A DNA stretch of 46,341 nucleotides from Asparagopsis taxiformis (GCA_030407315.1 JALQPE010000014.1:1-46341), one strand, 5' to 3'; counted from the stretch's first letter, positions 20,560 through 31,219 are shown. Notes: a model not told the origin generated them from the sequence alone. Translations and numbers: made by a program.

Positions 20560-23500
20560 ATGGAAGTCCATGGAGATACTTCTAACGGCAGCCATTATAA
20601 TGGAAGGAGCAAGACCTGCCCGCCTGCCATTTTCGAGACAATATCTCACCCGATACTGGAATCTATAGATCCAGCTGATGCAATCAAATTTCTACGCGAC
20701 AGAGACAGATATGAAATGCAAATGTCCCAAAATAACGCGGATGGACATTCTATCAAGCCTGCATCATATCGAGTGTCAATCGATCCTACAGTTCTATCAT
20801 CTATGTTTGAATTTGGATTCTTTGACAATATAGCGCCAGGAACTGATATACGATATATATCAGATGTGCACATCAAGAAGTGTATTGAACAAATTGCTTT
20901 TTCACAGATGACTACATGTGTGAACTCGACAGCAATTACAAATGCGGTCAATTGTATACGCATGAACATGAAGATTCGGAGTGCAAAGTCAAGAGTTTAT
21001 CAGCTCGCTATCGACTTTAACAGACAACTAGAAGACATTGGTTGCAGTGATTTCAAAAATAGGAATCCAACCATGGCGTCGAAACTATTCACGCTGCGTC
21101 TACACCCGAAATCGCTTAAACTACAAATACAGAACGACTTTGAGTTTATGCCAGAACTCAAGACCAATTGGAAAGGGTTTCTCAAATATGTTTCAGAGCA
21201 AGCAGAAATTATCGAGCGTGCTCAGGAGTCAGCAGTTATGAGCAATAGCTCACATCTATCAAGATCTAAACGGCCTGACAGATATGCCGGCCAGCCTCTC
21301 ACAAAGCAAAGCTCAGAAAGAGCAGCACAGTCATCCGATAATCTACCGCGATGCATTAACCCGAACTGCAACCTCCGCCATTACCTTCGTCATTGCAAGA
21401 ACACGGCTGAAGAAGATAAGCCAAGATTGATGAGCGAATGGAGACAGAAGAAGAGACGCCCTACAAAGGATAATACTGTGAAGATGACGCGAAAAGTCAT
21501 ACATCAGCGACCTGATGACAGTCACATGGTAGAGACTATCTTTGCCAACGTCGTAGTACGACCAGCATGCGCTGACATAGGCAGTTGCATAAATTTGATG
21601 CCACCTGATTTGTTTTCCAAACTATTGGAGAAAGGTGCAAGGATGCGCATCGAGAATTTCAACACAAACAAGAAATTTGAGATGGCAGTCAGTGAGGATA
21701 TGGAAGGAAGAAAAGTTTTCGTGGAATGCGACAAGTCAGTCACTCTGGACATTCAGCTAAATGTCAGACACGCATCGTCGCTGACGATAAGGAATGTCAC
21801 CTGGCATGTTGTAACCCGCCACGCCAACGAACCTTTGATATGCAGAGACCTCCTAAGAGCGCTCGGACTAGATGCCAGAGCAGCACTAGCTGCTGCGTGC
21901 GAGACATTTAATGGACAAGTGGATGCAGAAGATCTTCTAGCTGGAAGTGAATATCCAGATGGAAGTGTTGCTCGTCTGTTATCTGAAAATGGGGTATATC
22001 ATAACGGAGACAATGCAGATGAAACATGTGATGACAAATCCATATTTCTGGAGATAGGTATGGACAAGGAAGAAGACGTGCAGGCAGCATTCTCTAAAAT
22101 GCTACAAAATGCTGTTGATAATGGCATGTCATCTAAAGGAGTCAACGATCTTCAAAAAGTCATGCACAGCTTCCGTGATGTTTTCCGCATACGCCTCGGA
22201 AATGATCCGCCAGCCAAAGTTGAGCCAATGAGAGTCCAGCTAATACCACAGACACAGGGTATCATTACAAAATCTAGGCGATACAGCCCAGACCAACGAG
22301 AATACATGAAACGGTTTCTTATAAGGGCCAAGAACTACGGGTTCATCAAGGAAAATAGAAATGCAACATGGGCAGCTGCACCACTATTGGTTCCTAAACC
22401 AAAATCAAATAAGTTTCGGTTGACGTTTGACTACCGACCCGTCAACGCTGCCATGCTTTCTACTGGTTGGCCTATGCCGCATCTGGAAAGTGAATGTGCC
22501 GATTTCGCAGGCAGCAAATGCTTTGCCGCGATTGATTTCTGCTCAGGCTACTGGCAGTTACCTTTACACGAAGACAGCCAAAGCGCACTCAGCTTCATTA
22601 CACATGAAGGAATTTGGCAACCGACCCGAACGCCCCAAGGAGCCAAGAACTCAGCGTGCAATTTTCAATCACGCGTGGAACCATGCTTCATTTCCATTAG
22701 GCAAAATGTGAAAGCATGGCAAGATGACTTTATTATACATCATAGCGATGAGCAAGGACTAATACAGACGTTGGAGCACTTCCTGCAAATATGCAGAACA
22801 CGAAATCTAAAGATTTCAGCAACGAAGTCCACTCTTTTCACAACGAGTGTGAAATGGTGCGGTCGACTTATCGACCAGTTTGGAGTCAAATATGATCCCA
22901 GAAACCTCAGTGGCTTACAGAATGTCACAATGCCAGAAACCGCAGGGGAACTATCCCAATACATCCACTGTTTACAATGGATGTCCCAATCAATACCTGA
23001 TTTTGCTAACCGCATTAGCATCATGCGTGATGTCCTAGAAGAAGCTTATAACATAACTGGCAAACGCAACAAGCGATCCATCGCGAGCATACCATTGCGA
23101 AACCTTTCATGGGGCAGGAAACATGAAATTCTATTTCAAGAACTACAAGAAAGCCTTCGACAATCAGTCACACTCGCTCATCCAAATCCTGAAATGCAAA
23201 TATGCATTTTTACCGACGCCTCAGACAATTTCTGGGCAGCAGTCGTCACACAGTGCATTACAGATGAACTGAACAAACCTCTGGAAAGTCAAAAGCATCA
23301 GCCACTAGCTTTTCTCAGCTCAGCATTTAAAGACAGCGAGCTACATTGGTCTACGTATGAGAAAGAAGGATTCTCGATTTATCAAGTTTTTAAGCGCATG
23401 GATTACCTACTACTAGGTAAAAATCCCTCGCATGTGTATACGGATCATCGCAACCTTCTGTTCGTGTATAATCCACTTAGTATGGAGCCAGCAATGGGCA

Positions 23501-25212
23501 GACATGTGGTGAACAAAGTGCAAAGATGGGCTCTATATCTATCCAGATTTCAATATACAATTGAACACATTTCTGGAGAGTCAAACATAATGGCAGACAT
23601 AATGACAAGATGGTTTGCCGGGTATAGAAAGAAGAAAATCGCCTCAAGAGTAACATCCATTAGGAAGACAAAACATATTGCTCAAGATATTGTGCAATCA
23701 CCCTTATCCCAATCCTTTATATGGCCAAACATGGATACTATACAAGCATCACAACAGGAGCACATAGCAGAAGTGCCTGAAGGGGGTAAGATCAACGAAA
23801 TACCAATAATGATAATGAACAAAATATGGATTCCCAGACAAGATCTGGAATTACAGATGAAGCTGCTAGTCATCTCACATTGCGGATACAGTGGACATAG
23901 AGGAACAGAGTCTACTCTAAGCATCCTTACAGAGAAATATTGGTGGGAGACTATGCAGAACGACTGCAAAATGTTTGTCAAGAGTTGCATACATTGCATC
24001 ATGTCAAGAACGGGAAATAGAATACCGCGCCCACTCGGTCACAACGAGATTGCATTGCGTCCAAATCATGTGCTTCATTTTGACTACTTATATATGGGAA
24101 GAGGAAACACAGGAGAAAGGTACGTACTTGTCTTACGGGATGGTTTCTCAAGTTACACATGGCTCTGTACATCGAAAGGAGCAGACACAGAAACTGTAGC
24201 AACCAATATTGCCAAATGGATACATACATTTTCAACTATGGAAATATGGGTGTCAGATCAAGGCAGCCACTTTAAGAATAATGTCATGCATGCTCTAGCA
24301 AGCAAATACCACATAAGGCATCACTTTACCGTCGCTTACTCTCCATGGAGTAATGGGGCAGTAGAAAGGTGCTGCAAGGAAGTACTGAGAGCAACAACAG
24401 CGTTAATATCTGAAATGAGACTTGCTCCACAAGATTGGCCCGAAATTATTCAGGTGGTTCAGAAAGTAATCAACGAATCTCCCGTGGAAAGACTGGGAAG
24501 GAGAGCAGATGGCGTATATCGGTCTCCATTGGAAGTCATGACGGGGATAAAACCATCCAGAGCCGATTCGAACTACATAATGGAGAAGGAGATATCAGTA
24601 ACACTCAAGGAATGTCAAAGGACAGTGAAGATTGAAGAACTACAATCAGCACTCACAGACATGCACAAGATACTTTCTAAGAAGATCAGCAAGAGCAGAG
24701 AAAGACACATTAAGATTCACAATGCAAGAACCAACATTGTGAAACCTTCTTTTAATATTGGAGACTTTGTCCTAGTGCGGAGAGCACAGGATAAGGGGCA
24801 CAAATTGTCATTTAAGTGGCAAGGACCGAAGCGTATAACCAGAGTTATTAATAGTCTGGTATATGAAGTTACAAGTTTGATCAAGAATCAAACCGAAACT
24901 GTGCATGCAACACGCATGTGCATATACAGAAATGACTTGGATGGAGTTCCACCGTCCAAAGAATTACTCACTCATGCCGAGCACACTGAGACGCAATACG
25001 AGGATATTAAGTGTCTCAAGCAGTTGAAAAAGGTTGGAGAAGAATATAAGGTATGTGTAGAATGGGAAGGACTACCTGATACGTGTGATTACACATGGGA
25101 GCCTATTGACAACCTGCATGAAGATGTACCTGAGCTTCTCATCAAATTTCTAAAAGACGAGAACACAGCAATGGCAAAGAAGGCCATAAAGTGGATAACT
25201 CATAGCAAATGA
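20560..25212 (+). CDS. Gypsy Gag-Pol polyprotein with chromodomain
   Basis: The open frame reaches back into the LTR, but the first ATG is at 20560, giving about 1550 residues. In order: Gag; a zinc knuckle C-x4-C-x3-H-x4-C (21352-21396); aspartic protease with ADIGS (Asp 21574). RT follows with Asp at 22534 (AAIDF) and WQDD at 22717-22728. RNase H has TDAS (Asp 23215). Integrase has an H/C zinc region (about 23878-24000) and a D-D-35-E triad at 24082, 24256 and 24364. The chromodomain lies at about 25000-25156 (VCVEWEGL, YTWEPIDNL). The Trp replacing Tyr in the RT motif is unusual against textbook Y-x-D-D but both Asp are kept. All catalytic residues are present, so activity is plausible. 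Chromodomains usually steer integration to marked chromatin. Confidence 0.95.
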   Translation: MEVHGDTSNGSHYNGRSKTCPPAIFETISHPILESIDPADAIKFLRDRDRYEMQMSQNNADGHSIKPASYRVSIDPTVLSSMFEFGFFDNIAPGTDIRYISDVHIKKCIEQIAFSQMTTCVNSTAITNAVNCIRMNMKIRSAKSRVYQLAIDFNRQLEDIGCSDFKNRNPTMASKLFTLRLHPKSLKLQIQNDFEFMPELKTNWKGFLKYVSEQAEIIERAQESAVMSNSSHLSRSKRPDRYAGQPLTKQSSERAAQSSDNLPRCINPNCNLRHYLRHCKNTAEEDKPRLMSEWRQKKRRPTKDNTVKMTRKVIHQRPDDSHMVETIFANVVVRPACADIGSCINLMPPDLFSKLLEKGARMRIENFNTNKKFEMAVSEDMEGRKVFVECDKSVTLDIQLNVRHASSLTIRNVTWHVVTRHANEPLICRDLLRALGLDARAALAAACETFNGQVDAEDLLAGSEYPDGSVARLLSENGVYHNGDNADETCDDKSIFLEIGMDKEEDVQAAFSKMLQNAVDNGMSSKGVNDLQKVMHSFRDVFRIRLGNDPPAKVEPMRVQLIPQTQGIITKSRRYSPDQREYMKRFLIRAKNYGFIKENRNATWAAAPLLVPKPKSNKFRLTFDYRPVNAAMLSTGWPMPHLESECADFAGSKCFAAIDFCSGYWQLPLHEDSQSALSFITHEGIWQPTRTPQGAKNSACNFQSRVEPCFISIRQNVKAWQDDFIIHHSDEQGLIQTLEHFLQICRTRNLKISATKSTLFTTSVKWCGRLIDQFGVKYDPRNLSGLQNVTMPETAGELSQYIHCLQWMSQSIPDFANRISIMRDVLEEAYNITGKRNKRSIASIPLRNLSWGRKHEILFQELQESLRQSVTLAHPNPEMQICIFTDASDNFWAAVVTQCITDELNKPLESQKHQPLAFLSSAFKDSELHWSTYEKEGFSIYQVFKRMDYLLLGKNPSHVYTDHRNLLFVYNPLSMEPAMGRHVVNKVQRWALYLSRFQYTIEHISGESNIMADIMTRWFAGYRKKKIASRVTSIRKTKHIAQDIVQSPLSQSFIWPNMDTIQASQQEHIAEVPEGGKINEIPIMIMNKIWIPRQDLELQMKLLVISHCGYSGHRGTESTLSILTEKYWWETMQNDCKMFVKSCIHCIMSRTGNRIPRPLGHNEIALRPNHVLHFDYLYMGRGNTGERYVLVLRDGFSSYTWLCTSKGADTETVATNIAKWIHTFSTMEIWVSDQGSHFKNNVMHALASKYHIRHHFTVAYSPWSNGAVERCCKEVLRATTALISEMRLAPQDWPEIIQVVQKVINESPVERLGRRADGVYRSPLEVMTGIKPSRADSNYIMEKEISVTLKECQRTVKIEELQSALTDMHKILSKKISKSRERHIKIHNARTNIVKPSFNIGDFVLVRRAQDKGHKLSFKWQGPKRITRVINSLVYEVTSLIKNQTETVHATRMCIYRNDLDGVPPSKELLTHAEHTETQYEDIKCLKQLKKVGEEYKVCVEWEGLPDTCDYTWEPIDNLHEDVPELLIKFLKDENTAMAKKAIKWITHSK

Positions 25213-25254
25213 AAAACAATGTTCTGCAACACTGACTCACAGAACATGGGGCAG

Positions 25255-25668
25255 TGTAGACATTTGCAAATTGCAATACAAGCTCGGGAATATTCAAAGA
25301 TGGAAATTATTTCAACGGAAGGCTACAAGCCATAATAACGTGCACACATTCTAATGTGTGGTTGATAATGTGATGAGGTGCACCTCATTCATGAATAACC
25401 GTCACTTTCAAATACGCAGATGGTTCACAGTCATTTGAATAGAGTAACGGAATGATGAATAGAATAGTATATATAGTAGGTCTGCCTTGAGCAGACAAAG
25501 GGGATAGAAGTGAGAGAGAACACACCAGCCATCAGAGGTTCTAACCTACTGACACATCAGCCTTAATAAAGACTGAACATTTCCACTAATTCCAGCGCTT
25601 CTTGGAACACACTTGGACCCTGCTGCCTCGTATCTGAGATTCTCTCAGGAAGTTGACACTGGTTTACA
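25255..25668 (+). repeat. 3' LTR of gypsy element
   Basis: Preceded by AACATGGGGCAG, a plausible polypurine tract. Followed by the CTTC target duplication. Confidence 0.95.
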
Positions 25669-25718
25669 CTTCTGGGGTACAAATGAAATGATTCATCTCA
25701 GGGCCTGCCTCGTGTCGT

Positions 25719-26333
25719 TTAATCCTTGATGGGTTTCTTTTCGAGAACCTTGCAAGCTTCGCATGCACGCCTCCTTGACAAGTTCCACAGATCGAAACAA
25801 GTCCTGTGAATAGGCATCCACGAGTATCTTATGTCATCCACTCCATGCTCGTTTGGGAGAAGCGGGCCGCGGCAAAAGGGACAAATATTCTGTCCGTACT
25901 TCTGGGATACGATGGTCATCGCCAGATCGGACATTTCTTGTCCAGGAGGTTTGCACGCACATTCCTCCTTGTCGCTGTCTTGGTCCATGGTTTCCATAAC
26001 ATAGTCCATTACGTCATGAAATTCACTCCCAATAATATCACCCATTTTTTCAGGGCAGTGAAGTTTTTCTGCGAGTTGCGAAATCTCTTCGCTCGTGTCC
26101 TCTGTTTTGAGCTCCTTCGATTCGGAGGCAGTAGTACTGTCCGTGGTTTCATTGTTTGAGAGAGGCATGGTTTCGAGAGTAAAAAGAAGCGAAAGATACG
26201 CGAAGGTTGGGCATGCGGCGTTTCTGATGTTCTGGCGCAATAGCAGTACTTTGATCTGGTTAATTTGCGGGGCGAAGGTATTCAATGGGTCTTCAGAAGG
26301 CACAAAAACGTGTATGGAATGCTCGGCGTCCAT
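25719..26333 (-). CDS. Small zinc-binding protein, unknown function
   Basis: A 204-residue frame with ATG at 26333; Met56 (METMPLSNNE region) is an alternative start. The middle (57-130) is acidic and Ser/Thr-rich. The C-terminal third has paired ligands C151-x2-C154 (CPFC), H176-x2-C179 (HRTC) and C191-x2-C194 (CEAC). This recalls the first half of a LIM or treble-clef finger, but the spacing fits no family I can name, and RING would need two more ligands. The N-terminal 50 residues are more hydrophobic. Single exon. The gypsy element landed 46 bp past its stop codon, probably in its 3' untranslated region, which could alter its message end. A host gene is likely; function unknown. Confidence 0.6.
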   Translation of the reverse strand: MDAEHSIHVFVPSEDPLNTFAPQINQIKVLLLRQNIRNAACPTFAYLSLLFTLETMPLSNNETTDSTTASESKELKTEDTSEEISQLAEKLHCPEKMGDIIGSEFHDVMDYVMETMDQDSDKEECACKPPGQEMSDLAMTIVSQKYGQNICPFCRGPLLPNEHGVDDIRYSWMPIHRTCFDLWNLSRRRACEACKVLEKKPIKD

Positions 26334-27991
26334 TGAGAGGCCAATTATAGATTACTTAGAAAAGAGCGCAACATAACCTTCACAAAACGGAAAAGTAGGT
26401 GTAAAGCGACAAAAGAGGGCGATTAGTAGAGCCGACAGGTCAGTGAAAGGCCTCCCCGTCTTCATCTGCTAAAATATTCTGGCCGCGGTATGCCTCCGGA
26501 GCGAATAGGATCGGTGGTAGAGTCATAAGTGGGTTTTGGTTCAAGTTGCGGTTGCGAAATCGCATAAACTCTTGCCAAAGTCGTTCTGGAAGCCGGGAAA
26601 TGTGCAAAAGAATTGGTGGAGCGAAGGATGAACAACCAAACCGAGCATGAGAGCGCGCTGGACATATTAGAATGACAATATCGAAGCTGGACGTATTTGA
26701 GATAAAGTAGTTTACGGTGTTTTGAGCGTAGTTTACGCCAAACTGTCGAGTGCATTACATGCGACTGGGTCCGTTCGACACAATTGAAATGAAATTTGGC
26801 TTCGTCGCGTCAAATGATTTACTTACGTGCTATATTCTGGGTCTAGGGAAAATGAAAGTGTTGGAGTCAAGCACTCGACCTCAGCCTGAAAGCACCCCTC
26901 GGATCGAGCATGGGATGATTGGTGTTAGTCGTCTCGAAAACGCCGAAAGTGTACAGCGAGGCCAAAGCTGCCGATTTTCGGCCGGAATCCTCGCGGAGTG
27001 CTATCAATCGGCGATGTATTGCAACTAGAGACTGTTGGCGGCGAGAGAGCATTTGTGTCGGCGTGACTAGTACGACTGGTGTGCATACGGCATCATGCGG
27101 CACCAACTTGTGCTATGTGGTACCCTCACCATACACAGTTATGATAACAGCAATGCGAAGAGCGGCGGCCAGAGTGGAACGCAGCATACAGTATGGCGCG
27201 TGTATAATGCACGCGCGCTCATTCGGCGCGATGCTCGCTCAGCCGGTGTAGAGCCGCCACGACCGTAAGCCCGTTGCAGCGCGATTTGACCGGGCCACGG
27301 TACTGTCGGTTGCGGACGTGCCAGAATTTCCGGCGTGCTTTTTCAAATTTGTACACCGCCACGACCGCTGTGCGCTCATTGCGGCGCGCAGCTTTGCTTC
27401 GAGTGCACACGCCCCCCTGAGTAGTACCTCTACTTTGTTTAGCGAGCGCGGTCGGACGTGTATGGATCTCGCGATGCGCGGCGCATATAGCGTATGTAAC
27501 TGAATAATGCAACGTGTAATATTCTCGCCTCGGATCGGCACGCTGCCCTTCACCCTTGTCGTTAACACGCGCATCATCGTCGACGAGGGGGAGGAGCTGC
27601 GCGCAAACCGCGATGCCGCACGTTTCCGCGCGCCGAACGCGCAAAATCAAAAATTTTCTAATTTCGGTTCCAACAACACTGTTGACTTGGGATCTATGGA
27701 AATAAATTTAAAAAAAGTATATGTAAAACAAAGTGGCGAGTGTCGTGGCAGTCCAGCGATGCCATATGCCACGTCTGCGGTAGTACCCTTGTCATATCGA
27801 GTGAAATTTGACACATTTGCTCTAGACGTGTCATTCCGCGCGCGCTTCGCTTCGCCAATGGTCTAGTCGGTGAGAGTCCGGTAGGCAAACGGTCCCCGAG
27901 CGCCCCTCTCGGCCGATTCCCAAACTTCGGCGCAGACTCTTCAGTATTCGGACATGTCGTGGTAAAATTGGATTCGATGCTGCAAATAACA
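26334..27991. other. Intergenic stretch, part CpG-rich
   Basis: No convincing gene. From 27180 to 27640 the sequence turns CpG-rich with GCGC runs and overlapping frames on both strands, none with recognisable domains. CCGCCACGACCG occurs twice (about 27255 and 27356). It may be regulatory or promoter DNA, or an old element. Confidence 0.4.
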
Positions 27992-28160
27992 TTTTCTACC
28001 TTAGGCACGTGCGCTGAAGAGATGATAGCGATTGCAAATACAAAGGCCCCTGCACTGGAGGTAAAATCATATTCTGCTTTCTACCTTAGGCACGTGCGCA
28101 AAAGAGAGGATAGCAATAGTAAATAGAAAGGCCCCTGCGCTGGCGGCATGATGCCCCGGC
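27992..28160. repeat. Tandem duplication of 85 bp
   Basis: TTCTACCTTAGGCACGTGCG starts at 27995 and again at 28080. The copies continue through AAAGGCCCCTGC to about 28160 with about 80-85% identity. The location about 600 bp upstream of the next gene is compatible with a duplicated regulatory block containing CACGTG. Confidence 0.75.
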
Positions 28161-28670
28161 AAAACGTGGACCACTAGGTCTAGTAATTTCAAACAGGGGC
28201 TTTACTCTGCTCTTTTGACGTTGACATTGGTGGTACGGTACCAAACCGCCCAGGTAAAAACGCGGCCGCTAATACAAAATGTAGCTCCCAGCGCTCAATT
28301 TGGCCGGACTGTTAGTACGACATCAATACCCTTCAAATGCCCTCTGCTACTCCCAAATTCATGCAATAGTGCCCCATTTTCGGGCGTGACGACCTCGCTA
28401 TTATACTCGACACATCATCATGTCACTAATCCACTGTCGGTAAGTGCTCCAGCTAGTACCGCGTTATTCATCGCTAAAAACCACCTCAGAAGCCCTCTTT
28501 ACAAACAATATTGCTTTGCCGCCCTAATATGGACCCGTACACCTCATTTCGACCTCCAAACACTGTCAACCGCCGTGCGACAGTGCTATTTCCACTGAGA
28601 TTTCCCCATTTCCCGGCAATTGCACGCAATGACTCGCCCTTTCTGGGAGCCGAAAGCCACCTACTCAACT

Positions 28671-28738
28671 CAATAAAAGCCCCCAACTTCCCCCACCACC
28701 TCCTTCACCCCCGCCTCTCATCATCATCACAACAACAC
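28671..28738 (+). promoter_or_regulatory. Core promoter and leader of the BRK-like gene
   Basis: CAATAAAAGC (28671-28680) is TATA-like. It is followed by a C-rich tract and a CATCATCATCAC stretch running directly into the ATG at 28739. This arrangement favours 28739 over the upstream in-frame ATG at 28511, which lies before the TATA-like box. Confidence 0.45.
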
Positions 28739-29482
28739 ATGATTCCCGACGCGACCGCTCTCGCTTACTGCGGCATGGATCTAAGGGCCGATGAAAACCC
28801 CGCTACGCAGCTACCCGATGCGTACCCGGGGTCTTCTGGAAAATCCACGTACATAAATCTTAGACGCTGTGTTGCTGCGTTGGATTCATACATGTCAAAT
28901 AACCAAGAAGTTATTCGTAAGAGGTCTGCCCCTGGGTCGTCGGCCGGCCATGCTTCTCTTCCCAGTGTGGACAATACTACCGCAACTCCTAATGATGAAG
29001 CCCTGTCTGACGAAGACTCTTGGAAAAACAAAGGCCCTGAAGGACACATTGCTATTTGGAACACTATTGACAAGAGGAAGCTTGCCGGTAATGCTGCCCC
29101 AAAAGGAAAGAACCTTATTCAATACCTTGCGACCCATCCTGGTTGTGAAATTTACTTGAATCAGGACGGAAAAAGGGAACTCAATAAGAAGAAGCGCAGG
29201 AGAGTTACTAGGCGCAGAGAGATGGAAAGGCAATTGAGTTTGGAGCAGGAACAGCGCAAACAAATGGCTATAGAAGAAAATCCTGCTCCAGTATCGTTTG
29301 ATTACATGAACTATGATTGGATTGGATATGGACTAGTCCCCTTGCAGGATCCATTACACGAACTGAAACTGATTTGCGATTCTACAATGACTATCGGAGA
29401 GAAAAAGAAATGGGAGCTCCTATCTATGGAAGACCTTGTGGCTATGTTTTCAAATCATGGAAGTAGGCCACATGGACGATGA
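28739..29482 (+). CDS. BRK-like motif protein, probably nuclear
   Basis: A 247-residue single-exon gene. The frame is open back to 28511, but the promoter layout favours this ATG. Residues 98-142 contain IAIWN...RKLAGNAAP...L..YLATHPGCEIY, resembling the BRK pattern (a variable loop, then G-x-x-A-P, then W/Y-L-x-x-H-P) found in chromatin remodelling proteins. Residues 148-160 (KKKRRRVTRRR region) form a basic nuclear-localisation-like patch and start of a charged helix to about 180. The C-terminus (183-247) is acidic and aromatic, with no recognised domain. A role in transcription or chromatin is inference. No neighbour forms a cluster with it. The gene looks intact. Confidence 0.65.
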   Translation: MIPDATALAYCGMDLRADENPATQLPDAYPGSSGKSTYINLRRCVAALDSYMSNNQEVIRKRSAPGSSAGHASLPSVDNTTATPNDEALSDEDSWKNKGPEGHIAIWNTIDKRKLAGNAAPKGKNLIQYLATHPGCEIYLNQDGKRELNKKKRRRVTRRREMERQLSLEQEQRKQMAIEENPAPVSFDYMNYDWIGYGLVPLQDPLHELKLICDSTMTIGEKKKWELLSMEDLVAMFSNHGSRPHGR

Positions 29483-31084
29483 CTTTCTGGACGATTTTCC
29501 TCCCCTCATTCCTCTCTCGTAACATTTGAGACATAGAGGCGAGTACCCAACAAATATCTTTCTGAGCAGTGATGGTTCATTGAATAGTTTGAGGCAAACG
29601 TATAAATCCCAACCAAAGTCTTTTTGTGTTGAGATTGCATCGAAAGTGTTTCTAGGTTGCGATAGTTTAATGAATAAATCCTTCTGCTCTTTTCCTCCAA
29701 TTCCAACTTTTGCTTTTGTAGAGCTAGTTCCTTACGAAAGCTGGGTAAACGCTTAGGAAGAGCGAGAGGAACTTTGGTGAATCCCATCCATCATCGCCAA
29801 GCTTACCGTATATTTCTGGACGTGATAAATTGGAAAACAAGATTCGATGCACATTCTATTTTCCCGCTCCTATTCAGTTTCGCAAGATGCAACCTTCACG
29901 TGCCGCTTTTAATTTACCAAATTCGACAACACTCACTACAAATCTCTCTGCATACGGGTATTCCGATGCTATGAAGTTCGCAATGGCTCACACAATTATA
30001 CTCTCCCTTCGTACCGTGATCGAGTTTCGTGATCAAGTTGAAACTACATATTCTACCAGTTCTGAATTCTTTCATTTTTTTGAGTGAACTGGAAAGAAGT
30101 AGAATAAACCTCGACGATATGAAATTAACCTTTTTAGTGATTCGCGCAGGGCGTGGAGAAAAGCGTTGTAGGGGAAAATACAGTCAGGGCGTGCGGGAAA
30201 AGGAGAGGTAGATTATTAGTGATTAGAAATTCATCTATTCCCAAAGTTGCTGGTGGCTTTCAGCTTGGCTATTCCGTGTTCCTCTCAGAGTAATTGGGGT
30301 AGGAAGCCAGTCATCAAACACAACATATGGGAGTGTTTGGAGAGGCCGAAGTACACCACAGAGGATTATAACTCGAGGGACGCTGGGCAGGACGGCTCGA
30401 CAAATGCGGGGGCGAGCCATTCCTTCAAAACAAATTCAGTGGACCGTGGCGCATACGACCAGACACTGAGAATAACCAAAAAAATATAGTTATCAAATTA
30501 CTTCCCCTCCCGGTTTCCGATCGTGTGATGAAGGCATTCCGGGCCGATGCACCGATGAAACGTGCATGTTGGATACCGATGAACAGAAAATAGCTGCCAG
30601 ATAGGGAACGGTAAATCAAAGGACGTGAAACTGTTGTCTCCGCCAATGAGGTACCTTCAGGCAAAAAGCACTTGGACTTATAGTAACGTCTCGATTGTGT
30701 TCGTCCCCTTGTTTTGAATACTCCATTTGAAGAGAGCTAGAAATGGAAAGGCTGAGAACACATTCAACCCCATGTAGAGAGCGTACGCGAATGAGACCTA
30801 CTAGGCTTGGGTCCTCATAATAACCAAATTAAATTAGATAACCCGTGAACAATTAAACGCCTTTAGGAGCGATATAGTGTGGTGCAACTTTTTCGTCTCA
30901 CTCTGTACCAATAGGATTCGTTCTCTCCAAAAAACACTTGGGCGAATGAAATTACGTTATTGTCTTGTTAGGGACGTGTGAAACTACCGTTCGCTACACA
31001 TTACAGTATTGAAACATGCTCAGTGTCACTACGCACACTGAACTCAATAGGCACAGGCTGTCACAAGGCCACGCCGTCGACCAC
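29483..31084. other. Intergenic stretch
   Basis: AT-rich DNA between the BRK-like gene and copia-2. Only short frames occur; a Lys/Glu-rich minus frame at 29506-29787 is the longest and is not convincing. No repeats stand out. Confidence 0.5.
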
Positions 31085-31204
31085 TGTCGGATGATCACCC
31101 AGATCATACACCACATTACAGTAGAATACAAAATAGTATTTATACGTTCACCACCTGACGCCGCCGACGTAGTAAAGAGTTAAGGGACTACTCATTCAGC
31201 AACA
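31085..31204 (+). repeat. 5' LTR of copia-2
   Basis: TGTCGGATGATC to CAGCAACA, 120 bp. It shares its first bases and overall plan with the copia-1 LTR, so the two are sister lineages. Confidence 0.95.
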
Positions 31205-31219
31205 GGTTATGGACCCAGA
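31205..31219 (+). other. Primer-binding site of copia-2
   Basis: GGTTATGGACCCAGA follows the LTR with no gap. It is one base from the copia-type initiator tRNA-Met half-molecule site over the first 14 bases. Confidence 0.75.

Larger units (their letters stand above)
20076..25668 (+). mobile_element. Complete Ty3/gypsy chromodomain retrotransposon
   Basis: Two 414-bp LTRs (20076-20489 and 25255-25668) appear identical and start TG and end CA. They are flanked by a 4-bp duplication CTTC (20072-20075 and 25669-25672). One uninterrupted Gag-Pol frame lies between. Identical LTRs and an open frame mean a very recent insertion that may still be mobile. The layout is Gag, protease, RT, RNase H, integrase, chromodomain. 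Polymerase details (W-x-D-D) and the Gag style recall gypsy elements of oomycetes rather than classic fungal or plant chromoviruses; that comparison is from memory. Confidence 0.95.

Noticed and set aside
26462..26755. 97-residue minus frame upstream of the zinc protein gene
   Set aside because: No domain; probably untranslated leader or chance.
27219..27650. Overlapping long frames on both strands in CpG-rich DNA
   Set aside because: High GC removes stop codons; the frames mirror each other and show no family features.
29506..29787. Lys/Glu-rich minus frame resembling the tail of a Myb/SANT-like protein
   Set aside because: The similarity is only a short charged helix, and the rest is featureless.
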